From positions 372,001 through 436,000 of the forward strand of contig NZ_JADLZT010000002.1 in assembly GCF_015453285.1 (NCBI RefSeq): DNA of 64,000 nucleotides. The letters run 5' to 3'. The notes beneath the pieces are model-generated. The model was not told the DNA's origin, ran no database searches, and was given only the letters and a program-made list of their open reading frames with translations. Source of the stretch: Lysobacter niastensis. Its GTDB lineage: Bacteria; Pseudomonadota; Gammaproteobacteria; Xanthomonadales; Xanthomonadaceae. Below are positions 43,511 to 52,493 of the stretch, in pieces; within the stretch, counting starts at the first letter, position 1, and every line of letters begins with the position of its first letter. The position numbers and the translations under genes were made by a program.

Positions 43511-44758
43511 ATGGCACGCGCGAACTGGCGTGAGCGGATCGAAGCGGCGCGCGTCCAGCGCGTGGCCGCGCAGCGCACGCGCGTGCGCCGCACGGTCACG
43601 CATCGCGACGGCGCGCGCGTGCAGGTGGACGGCCAGAACCTGCTGAACTTCTGCGGCAACGACTATCTCGGCCTGTCGCAGCACTTCGCCGTGATCGGCG
43701 CGCTGCAGGACACCGCCGCGCGCGAAGGCGCAGGCGGCGTCGCCTCGCACCTGGTCTGCGGCCACCATGCCGTGCACGAAGCGCTGGAGCGCGAGCTCGC
43801 CGAATGGATCGGCGCGCCGCGCGCGCTGCTGTTCGGCAGCGGCTACCTCGCCAACCTGGCGGTGGTGCAGGCGCTGCTCGACGACCAGTCGGTGTGCGTG
43901 CAGGACCGGCTCAACCACGCCAGCCTGATCGATGCCGCGCGCCTGACCGGTTGCCGGCTGCGCCGTTATCCGCACGGCGATCCCGAAGGCGCGATCCGCC
44001 AGCTGCGCAGCATGCCCGAGCAGATGGCGATGCTGGTCACCGATGGTGTCTTCAGCATGGACGGCGACGTCGCGCCGCTGCGCGAACTCGCGCTGGTCGC
44101 GCGCCTGCAGAAAGCGCTGCTCTATGTCGACGATGCGCACGGCGTCGGTGTGCTCGGCCCGGACGGTCGTGGCAGCGTCGCCGCCGCGCGGCTCGGCGTC
44201 GCCGAGGTGCCGCTGCAGCTGGCCACGCTCGGCAAGGCGCTCGGCGGCTACGGCGCCGCGGTGCTGGGCGAGGAGGACGTCATCGGCCACCTCGCCGAGA
44301 CGGCGCGTCCCTACATCTACACCACGGCGATCCCGCCGGCGCAGGCGGCAGCCACGCTGGCTGCGGTGCGCCTGGCGCGCAGCGAACACTGGCGCCGCGA
44401 CAAGCTGCGCGATCTCGTTGCCCGCTTCCGCGAACGTGCGCAGGGCCGCGGCCTGGAGTTGATGGAATCGAGCACGCCGATCCAGCCCGTGCTGTGCGGC
44501 GACGACGGCCGCGCGCTGGCTTTGGCGCAGGCGCTCGAACACGCCGGCTACTGGGTCGCGCCGATCCGCCCGCCGACGGTGCCGGAAGGCAAGGCGCGGC
44601 TGCGCGTGACGTTGTCGGCGCTGCACGGCATCGGCGATGTCGATGGCCTGGTCGACACGCTGGCCAAGGCGCGCGACCGCGCCGAGCTCGGCTTGCCGAT
44701 CGTCGACGCGGCGCCGGCTGAGCCCGTGGCGGTGCGCCGCTTCGCGCCGGTGCGATGA
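43511..44758 (+). CDS. bioF: 8-amino-7-oxononanoate synthase
   Basis: BioF condenses pimeloyl-ACP with L-alanine, using PLP, to 8-amino-7-oxononanoate. The 415-residue chain has the alpha-oxoamine synthase motifs: [64 protein letters not shown] (Asp207, His210) and the PLP Lys242 in [13 protein letters not shown]. The gene starts three bases after the bioB stop. The stop overlaps the start of the following ACT-domain gene by four bases. Confidence 0.96.
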   Translation: MARANWRERIEAARVQRVAAQRTRVRRTVTHRDGARVQVDGQNLLNFCGNDYLGLSQHFAVIGALQDTAAREGAGGVASHLVCGHHAVHEALERELAEWIGAPRALLFGSGYLANLAVVQALLDDQSVCVQDRLNHASLIDAARLTGCRLRRYPHGDPEGAIRQLRSMPEQMAMLVTDGVFSMDGDVAPLRELALVARLQKALLYVDDAHGVGVLGPDGRGSVAAARLGVAEVPLQLATLGKALGGYGAAVLGEEDVIGHLAETARPYIYTTAIPPAQAAATLAAVRLARSEHWRRDKLRDLVARFRERAQGRGLELMESSTPIQPVLCGDDGRALALAQALEHAGYWVAPIRPPTVPEGKARLRVTLSALHGIGDVDGLVDTLAKARDRAELGLPIVDAAPAEPVAVRRFAPVR

Positions 44759-45165
44759 GCGCCGAGCACGACCTCGCGCGGCTGCTCGCCGCGCTGCGGG
44801 TGTCGGCGCGCGAAGGCGAGTTCGTGTTCGTCAGCGTGCCGCACGGCGATACCGCACTGGCCGGCGCGGCTGAAGCCAGCCTGCGCGAGGAGGAAGGCAT
44901 GACCTACGTCCTGCCGCGCGCACAGGCCGATGCGCGCGGACTGCAATACGGCTTCGTCGCGGCTTGGCTGACGCTCGGCGTCCATTCGGCGCTGGACGCG
45001 GTCGGCCTCACCGCGGCGGTGTCGTCGGCGCTGGCTCGACACGACATCCCATGCAACGTGCTTGCCGGCGTGTACCACGATCATCTGCTGGTCGCAGCCG
45101 ACCGTCGCGACGACGCACTGGCCGCATTGGCGGCGTTGTCCGCGTCATCCCCCACGCATCTCTAG
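44755..45165 (+). CDS. ACT-domain protein of unknown function inside the biotin operon
   Basis: A 136-residue protein: an N-terminal region with [20 protein letters not shown], then a second half [40 protein letters not shown] and [20 protein letters not shown]. This is the ACT_7/aspartate kinase-like double fold (DUF-type ACT proteins) that is annotated in many genomes without a known ligand. Its start overlaps the bioF stop by four bases, and bioH follows 21 bases after its end, so it is translated as part of the operon. A role as a biotin- or amino-acid-responsive regulator is inference. Confidence 0.88.
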   Translation: MSAEHDLARLLAALRVSAREGEFVFVSVPHGDTALAGAAEASLREEEGMTYVLPRAQADARGLQYGFVAAWLTLGVHSALDAVGLTAAVSSALARHDIPCNVLAGVYHDHLLVAADRRDDALAALAALSASSPTHL

Positions 45166-45186
45166 TTCCAAAGGCTGTACTCCCCC

Positions 45187-46077
45187 ATGTACATCGAAAC
45201 CCGCGGGCAGGGTCCCGCGATCGCGCTGATCCACGGCTGGGCCATGCATGGCGGCCTGTTCCAGCCACTCGTCGATCGCCTGTCCGACCGTTACACGCTG
45301 CACCTGGTCGACCTGCCCGGTCACGGCCATGCGCGCGACGACGCGCGTCCGCTCGATCCGTACGCGCTGGCGCCGGAACTGGTCGCGCGCGTGCCGGATG
45401 CGGTGTGGCTGGGGTGGTCGCTGGGTGGCCAGTTCGCGCTGCGCGCCGCGCTGGACCTGCCCGAACGCGTGCGCGGCCTGGTGATGATCGCCTCGTCGCC
45501 GCGCTTCGTCGCCGGCGAGGGCAGCGAGGCTGAAAGCTGGCCGCACGGCGTGTCGCCGCAACTGTTCCGCGATTTCGGCGACGCACTCGCGCGCGACTTC
45601 CGCGGCACGCTCGATGGTTTTCTCGCGCTCGAAGCCCTGGGCTCGACCAGCGCGCAGGAGGACCTGCGCTGCCTCAAGGCGCATTGCTTCGAGCGCGGCG
45701 AACCGGCCGAGCGTGCGCTGCAGGAGGGGCTGGTGCTGCTCGACCGCCTCGATGCACGCGCCGAGTTGCCGCACCTGAAAGTGCCGAGCCTGTGGATCTC
45801 CGGCCGTCGCGACCGGCTGGTGCCATCCGGTGCTATGCCCGCCGCCGCCGCACTCGCGCCCAACGCGCGCAGCGTGGTGATCGCCAGCGCCGGGCACGCG
45901 CCGTTCCTCGGCGCGACCGCGCAGGTCGCCGACGAGATCGATGCGTTCATGCAGCTCCTTCCCCCTCTCCCGCTCGCGGGAGAGGGCCGGGGTGAGGGCA
46001 GGCTCCGTGGCGGCGCGACGGTTTCGCCCCCATCCCAGCCTTCCCCCGCAAGCGGGGGAAGGAGCAGAACCGCATGA
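45187..46077 (+). CDS. bioH: Pimeloyl-ACP methyl ester esterase BioH, with repeat-encoded tail
   Basis: BioH hydrolyses pimeloyl-ACP methyl ester to release pimeloyl-ACP. The 296-residue chain has an alpha/beta hydrolase fold with nucleophile Ser78 in WLGWSLGGQFALRAAL, Asp209 in ISGRRDRLVPSG and His237 in IASAGHAPFLG, the standard BioH triad. The protein would normally end near residue 258; the last 38 residues (LLPPLPLAGEGRGEGRLRGG onward) are encoded by a dispersed double-hairpin repeat. It follows the ACT gene by 21 bases and overlaps bioC by four. Confidence 0.94.
   Translation: MYIETRGQGPAIALIHGWAMHGGLFQPLVDRLSDRYTLHLVDLPGHGHARDDARPLDPYALAPELVARVPDAVWLGWSLGGQFALRAALDLPERVRGLVMIASSPRFVAGEGSEAESWPHGVSPQLFRDFGDALARDFRGTLDGFLALEALGSTSAQEDLRCLKAHCFERGEPAERALQEGLVLLDRLDARAELPHLKVPSLWISGRRDRLVPSGAMPAAAALAPNARSVVIASAGHAPFLGATAQVADEIDAFMQLLPPLPLAGEGRGEGRLRGGATVSPPSQPSPASGGRSRTA
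45963..46062 (+). repeat. Dispersed double-hairpin repeat element in bioH
   Basis: The element carries two inverted repeats: CCCTCTCCCG/CGGGAGAGGG (45963-45972 and 45977-45986) and CCTTCCCCCGC/GCGGGGGAAGG (46039-46049 and 46052-46062), with a GC-rich spacer. The translated PLPLAGEGRGEG phrase is a well-known signature of dispersed proteobacterial repeats. It is entirely inside bioH codons and its last arm contributes the bioC Shine-Dalgarno sequence. Confidence 0.85.
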
Positions 46078-46994
46078 GCGACCTGTTCGACCACCGCCAG
46101 GTCCGCCGCGCGTTCTCGCGCGCCGCGCACGGTTACGACAACGCCGCCGCGCTGCAGCGTGAGGTGGCTTCGCGGCTGATGGAGCAGTTGGACTACCTCG
46201 ACGATCCCGCGTTGAACCGCGCGCCGCCGCAGGTGGTGCTCGACGTCGGCTGCGGCCCCGGCCATGCCAGCGTCGCGATGCAGAAGCGCTGGCCGAAGGC
46301 GCAGGTGATCGCGCTCGACCTGGCGCTGCCGATGCTGCAGGAAACACGGCATAACGCTGGCGGCTGGCGGCCGTCGTTCCTGCCCGGCGTGTCGCGCCGT
46401 CCTGACGCGGTCTGCGCCGATGCGCGCGCGCTGCCGCTGCGCGACGGCAGCGTCGACATCCTGTTCTCGAACCTGTGCCTGCAGTGGGTCGAGGACCTGC
46501 CGGCGGTGTTCGCCGGGTTCCGACGCGTGCTCAAGCCCGATGGCCTGTTGCTGGTGTCCACGTTCGGGCCCGGCACGCTTTATGAACTGCGCGACGCGTT
46601 CGCGCAGGCCGACAACGTGCCGCACGTGAGTTCGTTTGCATCGATCGCGCAGTTCGGCGACGCACTGATCGCGTCTGGCTTCAAGAATCCGGTGCTCGAT
46701 CGCGACGAGTTCGTGCTCGGTCATGCGGACCTCGGCAGTCTGATGCGCGAACTGCGAACGCTCGGTGCGACCAATGCCATGATCGAACGCCGCCGCAGCC
46801 TCACCGGACGCGCCCGTTTCGCGCGGGCCTCGCAGGCCTACGAGGCATGGCGCCGCGACGGCCGCCTGCCGGCGACCTGGGAAGTGATCTACGCCCACGC
46901 CTGGGGCCCGCAGCCGGGCACGCCGATCCGCGTCGGCGGTGTCGACGAGGTGCAGGTGCCGGTGAGCCGGATTCCGATCAGGAAGCGCCCATGA
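46074..46994 (+). CDS. bioC: Malonyl-ACP O-methyltransferase
   Basis: BioC methylates malonyl-ACP with SAM so that the fatty-acid machinery can build the pimeloyl chain. The 306-residue protein has the SAM motif VVLDVGCGPGHASVAM, then VIALDLALPMLQET and the family features VFAGFRRVLKPDGLLLVSTF, GPGTLYELRDAFAQADNVPH. ATG 46074 lies nine bases after AAGGAG, and part of that Shine-Dalgarno is in the 3' arm of the repeat hairpin, which could mask it. It overlaps bioH by four bases and the EamA gene by four. Confidence 0.95.
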   Translation: MSDLFDHRQVRRAFSRAAHGYDNAAALQREVASRLMEQLDYLDDPALNRAPPQVVLDVGCGPGHASVAMQKRWPKAQVIALDLALPMLQETRHNAGGWRPSFLPGVSRRPDAVCADARALPLRDGSVDILFSNLCLQWVEDLPAVFAGFRRVLKPDGLLLVSTFGPGTLYELRDAFAQADNVPHVSSFASIAQFGDALIASGFKNPVLDRDEFVLGHADLGSLMRELRTLGATNAMIERRRSLTGRARFARASQAYEAWRRDGRLPATWEVIYAHAWGPQPGTPIRVGGVDEVQVPVSRIPIRKRP

Positions 46995-47983
46995 ACCCGC
47001 GCCGCACTGCGCTGGCCGCGGTCGCCATCGCGCTCGCGTCGGCGTTCTTCTTCACCTGCACCTACGTGCTCAACCGCGCGGCCGCGGTCGACGGCGGGCA
47101 CTGGGCCTGGACCGCGTCTCTGCGCTACCTGATCACGTTGCCGCTGCTGTTGCCGGTGATGCCGTGGCAGGGTGGGATCGCGCCGGTATGGCGCGCGATC
47201 CGCGCGCATCCAGGGCCGTGGCTGTGGTGGAGCGGCATCGGCTTCGTGCTGTTCTACCTGTGCCTGGCGTACGCGGCGTCGAGCGGGCCGTCGTGGCTGA
47301 TCGCCGGTACGTTCCAGCTGACCGTGATCGCCGGCATGCTGTGCGCGCCGTTTCTCTACAAGGACCACCGCGCGCGGATTCCACTGCCGGCGCTGTTGTC
47401 CGGAATACTGGTCGTCGCGGGCGTGCTGACGCTGCAGTTCGGCCAGCGCGGCGGCGCGCTTGATGGTGATGCGTGGCTGGCACTCGTGCTGGTGGCGGTA
47501 TCGGCGTTTGCCTATCCGCTCGGCAATCGTGGCCTGCTGCTGCACCTGGAGCGCGTCGGCGTCGAGCTCAACGCCACCCAGCGCGTGTTCGGCATGACGC
47601 TGGCGAGCCAGCCGCTGTGGTGGGCGATCGCGGCGTGGACGTTCTTCCACGCCGGTCCGCCGCCGCTGGGGCAGGTGACGTTCGCGGCCGGCGTCGCGCT
47701 GGGCGCGGGCGTGATCGCCACGGTGCTGTTCTTCCAGGCCACCGGCATGGTCCGCAACAATCCGACCGCGCTGGCGGCGGCGGAAGCGATGCAAGCCGCG
47801 GAGATCCTGTTCGCGACGCTGATCGGCGTGCTCTGGCTCGGCGAGTCGTGGCCGAGCGGCGACGCGCTGTTCGGCGCGGTGCTGGTGATCGCCGGCATCA
47901 TCGTCTTCAGCCTGGTCGCGGCGCGTGCCGCCGCCGGCGACAAGCGCGCCACGCAGGAACTTCGCAGCGATCGCGGCGCCTGA
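46991..47983 (+). CDS. EamA/DMT superfamily transporter
   Basis: A 330-residue inner membrane transporter with about ten helices, two EamA halves (for example TALAAVAIALASAFFFTCTY, FVLFYLCLAYAASSGPSWLI; second half AGVALGAGVIATVLFFQATG, NNPTALAAAEAMQAAEILFA, VLVIAGIIVFSLVAARAAA). Multidrug resistance efflux-type and amino acid exporters share this fold; the substrate cannot be read. ATG 46991 overlaps the bioC stop by four bases, so it belongs to the biotin transcript; a link to biotin or its precursors is inference. Confidence 0.9.
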   Translation: MNPRRTALAAVAIALASAFFFTCTYVLNRAAAVDGGHWAWTASLRYLITLPLLLPVMPWQGGIAPVWRAIRAHPGPWLWWSGIGFVLFYLCLAYAASSGPSWLIAGTFQLTVIAGMLCAPFLYKDHRARIPLPALLSGILVVAGVLTLQFGQRGGALDGDAWLALVLVAVSAFAYPLGNRGLLLHLERVGVELNATQRVFGMTLASQPLWWAIAAWTFFHAGPPPLGQVTFAAGVALGAGVIATVLFFQATGMVRNNPTALAAAEAMQAAEILFATLIGVLWLGESWPSGDALFGAVLVIAGIIVFSLVAARAAAGDKRATQELRSDRGA

Positions 47984-48049
47984 GCGGCGCCGCGCGGGCA
48001 TTCAGGCGGCGCCGTTTACAGTCGCATCGACTCCGTCCGGAACCTAGCC

Positions 48050-48655
48050 ATGCCACGCAACGCGTTCATCATCGTCCGTCCGGTCGTACTCGCGCTGGGT
48101 CTGCTTGCCGGCACCCCGGCTCTGGCACAGGACTCCCTCGAATCGTGGGGTTTCGATCCGGCGGCGTTGCCGGCCACCGGGCAGGACCTGCTGACGCGTG
48201 CGCCGGATTCCGCGGTCGATGGCGTGTTCCAGGCGCTGCGCGAAACCTCGCGCCGGCCCGAGGACTCGCGTGCGTTGTGCGCGATGTTCGACCCGCAGGC
48301 GGACCGCGGCATCGACGGACTCAACACGCTCGCCTCGGAACTGGGCGAGGACAGTCGCGTGCGCTTCGCCGACGCGGTCACGCAGTTCGTCATCGCCGCC
48401 GCGCAGAATCCGCGGCAGCCGTACGACGCCGGCGCCGCGCGGCAGGCGTTGAAGGCTGCAGGCGTGCGCGCGGCGATTCTCGACGACGGCTTCGTCGCTG
48501 GCCTCAACGGCAACGACCATCCGGCCCGCTGCCGTTCGATCGGGCTGCTGCTCGATGCACTGCAGTCGCAACCGCTGGGCGAGCGCGCCGCGGTGACGAG
48601 GCTGATGCTGGAGGAAGGCCTGCAGCGCCTCACTTTGCAGGCGCCACTGCGTTGA
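48050..48655 (+). CDS. Exported hypothetical protein
   Basis: A 201-residue protein with a signal peptide (VLALGLLAGTPALAQDSLES) and a helical domain without known motifs (ASELGEDSRVRFADAVTQFV, AARQALKAAGVRAAILDDGF). Two Cys residues (LCAMF and ARCRS) could pair. It converges on the GT39 gene with four bases between the stops. I do not recognise a family. Confidence 0.78.
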   Translation: MPRNAFIIVRPVVLALGLLAGTPALAQDSLESWGFDPAALPATGQDLLTRAPDSAVDGVFQALRETSRRPEDSRALCAMFDPQADRGIDGLNTLASELGEDSRVRFADAVTQFVIAAAQNPRQPYDAGAARQALKAAGVRAAILDDGFVAGLNGNDHPARCRSIGLLLDALQSQPLGERAAVTRLMLEEGLQRLTLQAPLR

Positions 48656-48659
48656 GCCC

Positions 48660-50141
48660 TCAGGGCACCTTGTCGACGCGGAACATCACCCGCCCCTGGT
48701 ACGGCGTGCCGAGTGCCGTGGCGCGATAGCCGCTCGAATCGATGCGCGCCTTCAGGCGCCGCCAGTAGTCTTCCTTGCAGATCCAGACCACGCCGGGCTC
48801 GTGCTCGGCCAGTTCGACCGCGAGCGGTTCGTCGTACTCCGGATTGAAGGGCGGCTCGTGCATCGGGTCCATCGAGATCTTCTCGATCTGCGTGCCGGTG
48901 CCCAGGTGCAGGTGCAGACCGTAACGGGCCATGTCCTCGACGAACACCACTTCGTAGACCGGCCCCGGGGCGCGCGCGAGGATCGCCTCGGCCCACTCAT
49001 CCGCATTCTTGTGGGTCGGCCACCAAGCCGCCGCCAGTTTCATCGCCAGCACCAGCACGGCCCACGCCAGCAGCAGGGGCCAGCGGGGCAGGGCCCGGCC
49101 CTCGCGCTGGCGTTGCATCGCCGCGATCACCGCCATCGGCACGAACAGCGGCAGCAGGTAGAGCGGCATGCGCGAGCGTGCCAGGCAGAACAGCAGCAGC
49201 GGCGGCAGCACCCACAGCACCAGCAGCAGCCATGAAGCATCCTGGCCACGCCGCTGCGGATCGCGCCACCACGGCTTCACCTGCGCGGGCAGGCCGCGCA
49301 ACCAGCGCCACAACGTCGGTGTCCAGGGCAGCGTGCCGACCAGCAGCGTGGGCACGTAGATCTCCAGCCAGCCATACCATTCGCCATGCCGGCCGAACTC
49401 GTTGGTGGTGACGCGGTTGATCACTTCGTCGCCGATGAAGTAGCGGAACAATCCCGGGTTGCCGTGTATCACGGCGACATACCAGGGCAGGGCGAGCACG
49501 GTGAACAACACGATGCCCGACCATTGCAGGGCCAGGGAACGGCGCTCGGGCATCAGGAAATCAAACGCCAGGATTACCAGCAGCGGCACGATGCCGGCCG
49601 GTCCCTTGGCCAGGAAGGCGAGGGCCAGGGCGATCCACATCAGCGCGATCCAGCCACGGACGTGTCGGCCGTAACCGAATCGTGCTTCGACGAACGCCCA
49701 CATCGCCAGTGTCGCCGCGGCCGAGAGCAGGTAGTCGGTGGTGATCAGCTGTGACGCGCCGACGGTAAACAGCATCGTCGCGTAGACCACGGCGGCGGCG
49801 TGCTCGCTGCCAGGCGACAGGCGCCGCGCGATGCGCCAGGTGAGCCACACGCACAGCAGGTACGACAACGCCATCGGCAGGCGCGCGGCCCAGGGCTTGG
49901 CACCGAACACCGCCACGCTCGACGCGATCGCCCAATAGGTCAGCGGCGGCTTGGTCCAGTGGGCGACTTCGTGGTTGCGGCGCGGATTGAGCCAGTCGCC
50001 GCTGTCGAGCATGTTCAGCGCGACATTGGTGTAGCGGCCCTCGTCCGGGTCCCAGATGCTGCGGCTGCCGAGAAAGCCCAGGGCCAGGACCAGGGCCAGC
50101 ACGGCGATCCAGAACGTGGGAGAGCGCACGATGCGCTGCAT
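48660..50141 (-). CDS. GT39/ArnT-like glycosyltransferase
   Basis: A 493-residue polyprenyl-phosphate-sugar-dependent glycosyltransferase with about eleven membrane helices. The family signature appears early (SRSIWDPDEGRYTNVALNML, DP-D-E-x-R with the catalytic acidic pair), then GDWLNPRRNHEVAHWTKPPL and PWYVAVIHGNPGLFRYFIGD. ArnT-like proteins transfer aminoarabinose or other sugars from an undecaprenyl carrier to lipid A or other glycans on the periplasmic side; the actual donor and acceptor are unknown. A C-terminal soluble section (PVYEVVFVEDMARYGLHLHL) follows. Confidence 0.9.
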   Translation of the reverse strand: MQRIVRSPTFWIAVLALVLALGFLGSRSIWDPDEGRYTNVALNMLDSGDWLNPRRNHEVAHWTKPPLTYWAIASSVAVFGAKPWAARLPMALSYLLCVWLTWRIARRLSPGSEHAAAVVYATMLFTVGASQLITTDYLLSAAATLAMWAFVEARFGYGRHVRGWIALMWIALALAFLAKGPAGIVPLLVILAFDFLMPERRSLALQWSGIVLFTVLALPWYVAVIHGNPGLFRYFIGDEVINRVTTNEFGRHGEWYGWLEIYVPTLLVGTLPWTPTLWRWLRGLPAQVKPWWRDPQRRGQDASWLLLVLWVLPPLLLFCLARSRMPLYLLPLFVPMAVIAAMQRQREGRALPRWPLLLAWAVLVLAMKLAAAWWPTHKNADEWAEAILARAPGPVYEVVFVEDMARYGLHLHLGTGTQIEKISMDPMHEPPFNPEYDEPLAVELAEHEPGVVWICKEDYWRRLKARIDSSGYRATALGTPYQGRVMFRVDKVP

Positions 50142-50253
50142 GGGGCCTCGCCGGCGGGGGGCCGCGGAAGACTAGTTCCGCGGCGGTCAAAGAACTGTCG
50201 GAGCGCTGGACACTTATCGAAGCGTAACGACCGTCCCGCAACGGCCATGGAGC

Positions 50254-50679
50254 TCAGCCGACCTGCGAGATCCACTCTTCCAGGTTGTAGTAGTTGGTGA
50301 CCCGCTGGATGCGGCTGTTGCGGAGGGTGAAGAACGCGCCGCCGGGCAGCACGTACTTCTGGCCACGCGCCGGCGGCAGGCCGGCGTCGCTGCTGAGGTA
50401 TTCGCCATGCACGACGTACTCGGCCGCCGCACGATGGCCGTCGGGCGATGCCATTACGACGATGTCGCGCAGCTGCTCGCGGTAGCTGGCGGCCATGCGC
50501 TGCAGGAACGCGGCGAACGCCTCGCGGCCGACCTCGCGCGGGCCCTGGTTGAGGTCGTGCACGACCTTCTCATCGAGCAGGGCGAGCATGCCGTCCCAGT
50601 CGCCGCGGTTGAAGGCGGCGTAATAGGCCAGCACTACTTCGGTGCTGCGATCATTGCTGCGGGTGCCGTCGATCTTCAT
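50254..50679 (-). CDS. SnoaL/NTF2-like protein
   Basis: A 141-residue protein of the nuclear transport factor 2/SnoaL-like fold. It has VVLAYYAAFNRGDWDGMLAL, FLQRMAASYREQLRDIVVM and AAAEYVVHGEYLSSDAGLP, followed by VLPGGAFFTLRNSRIQRVTN. These proteins act as isomerases, hydrolases or binding modules; the catalytic acid pattern is not clear here. It is the second gene beyond the MHYT gene on the minus strand. Confidence 0.82.
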   Translation of the reverse strand: MKIDGTRSNDRSTEVVLAYYAAFNRGDWDGMLALLDEKVVHDLNQGPREVGREAFAAFLQRMAASYREQLRDIVVMASPDGHRAAAEYVVHGEYLSSDAGLPPARGQKYVLPGGAFFTLRNSRIQRVTNYYNLEEWISQVG

Positions 50680-50729
50680 CGTGCAATGCGGACCTGTGAA
50701 AACGGACAGGGATCATACCCCCGGTCAGG

Positions 50730-50757
50730 ATGAAGGCCCGCGCATGCAGGCCTTCAT
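50730..50757. terminator. Hairpin after the MHYT gene
   Basis: Nine-base arms ATGAAGGCC (50730-50738) and GGCCTTCAT (50749-50757) with a 10-base loop lie 34 bases beyond the MHYT stop codon. No U tract follows, so termination is plausible but not shown. Confidence 0.4.
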
Positions 50758-50791
50758 GGATCTCGCGGATCGGGTCAGCTGCGCTGCACGA

Positions 50792-51541
50792 TCAGATGCG
50801 CACCAGCGCGCGTTGCCGCTGGCGAACGATACTCAGCGCCAGCACGCCCGCCAGCAATGCGCTGCTGATCGCGAAGATGGTCATGCCGAGGCTGGCGCCG
50901 TCGAGGCCGCCCAGTTGCTGGGCTTCGTTTCCGTTGGGAAGGAAGCTCGCCGCCTGCATGCCGGTGTAGTGCATGCCGCACACCGCCACGCCCATCACCA
51001 GCGCACTGCCGAGCATCTGCATCCAGCCGCGCAGGTTGAAGGCGAGCCAGAGCGCCACTATCGAGGCGACGATCGCGATGGTCGCCGACGCCAGGACCAG
51101 CGTCTGGTCGTAATGGATGCTGGCCGGCATCAGCATCGCGGCCATGCCCGTGTAATGCATGCCGGTCACGCCCAGGCCCATGAACATGCCGGCGACGGTG
51201 AGCCTGGCCCAGCCGAACACGCCGGAGCCGGCGATGGCGAGGCCGACCATGCACGAGGCAATGGCAATCACCGCAGACAATGCCGTGATGGTCAGGTCGT
51301 ACGACACCGGCAGATCCATCTTGCAGGCGAGCATGGCGATGAAGTGCATCGCCCAGATCGCGCCGCCACCCATCACCGCGCCGGCCATGAAGATGGCGCG
51401 CCAGCGTTGCGCCGTGCCGCGTGCGGCCGGGATGGCAATGGCCAGCTGCAGCGCCGTGAAGGAACCCAGGACAGACACCAGGTACGACAGGATCACCAGC
51501 ATCGGATCGTGCAGGCACTGGACAGCGTGATCGTGCGGCAT
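50792..51541 (-). CDS. MHYT-domain membrane sensor protein without output domain
   Basis: A 249-residue protein with seven predicted helices and three MHYT-type motifs: WAMHFIAMLA, GMHYTGMAAM and GMHYTGMQAA. The His and Met residues are thought to bind copper or sense CO, NO or oxygen at the membrane. Unlike most MHYT proteins there is no attached GGDEF, EAL or kinase domain. It lies 42 bases downstream of the V4R-like gene on the same strand, so the two probably form a sensory pair. ATG 51541 (MPHDHAVQCLHDP) is preferred. Confidence 0.88.
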   Translation of the reverse strand: MPHDHAVQCLHDPMLVILSYLVSVLGSFTALQLAIAIPAARGTAQRWRAIFMAGAVMGGGAIWAMHFIAMLACKMDLPVSYDLTITALSAVIAIASCMVGLAIAGSGVFGWARLTVAGMFMGLGVTGMHYTGMAAMLMPASIHYDQTLVLASATIAIVASIVALWLAFNLRGWMQMLGSALVMGVAVCGMHYTGMQAASFLPNGNEAQQLGGLDGASLGMTIFAISSALLAGVLALSIVRQRQRALVRI

Positions 51542-51583
51542 TGCTTCAACTCTCCCTGTAGGGTGCGGAACAAAAAGCGGCAA

Positions 51584-52333
51584 TTACGCGATTTCGAAGC
51601 AGCAAGCTTCCGCGCCGGTGTTGCGGCACTGGCTTTCGACCACGTCCACGGTTTCCGCGCCATCAGGCCCTGCCAGCAGGCCGCCGAGCATGCCGCGAAT
51701 GAAATGGCAGCAGGCGCCGTGCTCGCCGCGATCGACGAACGGGCTGTTCCTGATGCGGAACGTGTCTTCGTGCAGGTCGGCCTGGACGATCTGGCGCATT
51801 GCCGGCAAGGCGATATGGCGCACCGCATCGGCCAGCGACAGGCGGCTGCCGAGCGCGTAGTCGCGCCGGTACACCCAGTGGCCGACGCGATGGCCGATGT
51901 AGCGCAACGTCGATTCGCGCTGGGCCGGGGGCAGCTCGCTTTCCAGCGCCAGCAGGCGCACGAAGATGTCCGGATACTCGCGCGCGATCTGCGGCAGCAA
52001 CGCTTCCACGCGCTGGGGATCGACCTCGCCGCGGGCCGGGGCGATCCGTGCTGCCGCCACGGCCACGTGCGTCGCGGTCACGCGCGAGTCGTGCAGGCTG
52101 TCGGGCGTGATGGCTTCGAAGCCGAGCACCAGGGGATGGGTGGCGAGCCGTTCTTCCAGCGGCATCAGGCCGTCCTTCGTCCCCCGCACCACCATCGTCA
52201 GGACCACGCCTTCGGCGGTGTTGAGCATGCGTTGCCGCAACAGCGTGTACCCGTTGGCGATGACGAGCTGACCGAGGGCGAGCAGCAGCCCGTCGCGCCG
52301 ATCCGACAGAACGCGGAACTCGACATCCACCAT
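51584..52333 (-). CDS. V4R/heme-NO-binding-like sensory protein
   Basis: A 249-residue protein in two parts. Residues about 1-60 have an ACT-like pattern (MVDVEFRVLSDRRDGLLLAL). Residues about 110-249 form a helical section with RYIGHRVGHWVYRRDYALGS, SLADAVRHIALPAMRQIVQA and a Cys-rich end (HGACCHFIRGMLGGLLAG, VVESQCRNTGAEACCFEIA), the V4R pattern where ExxC..G...C.F binds a ligand. Start ATG 52333 follows GGGGGCGG; ATG 52387 is an alternative. Together with the MHYT gene downstream it may form a ligand-sensing system (inference). Confidence 0.72.
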   Translation of the reverse strand: MVDVEFRVLSDRRDGLLLALGQLVIANGYTLLRQRMLNTAEGVVLTMVVRGTKDGLMPLEERLATHPLVLGFEAITPDSLHDSRVTATHVAVAAARIAPARGEVDPQRVEALLPQIAREYPDIFVRLLALESELPPAQRESTLRYIGHRVGHWVYRRDYALGSRLSLADAVRHIALPAMRQIVQADLHEDTFRIRNSPFVDRGEHGACCHFIRGMLGGLLAGPDGAETVDVVESQCRNTGAEACCFEIA

Positions 52334-52493
52334 CAGCCGCCCCCATGGCTCGATGCATTGGTCGCGTCCCGTCGCGGGGAGCTGCACCGGCTTTGCAGCG
52401 TGCCAGTTGCCCTGCGTCGAACAGAAGCAATGTCCAACGCGAAGGCGCCGAACGGCGCTTTCGCAAGCTTGAGCGGTTAGCGGCTACCGCTGC

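Noticed and set aside
45958-46077. C-terminal functional domain of BioH
   Set aside because: The residues translate a double-hairpin repeat with a phrase common in dispersed repeats, so it is not evidence for a domain.
50642-52480. Long plus-strand open frame (612 codons) opposite the MHYT and V4R-like genes
   Set aside because: It is antisense to genes with clear motifs and consists of His/Arg/Gln-rich shadow sequence that GC-rich third positions produce.
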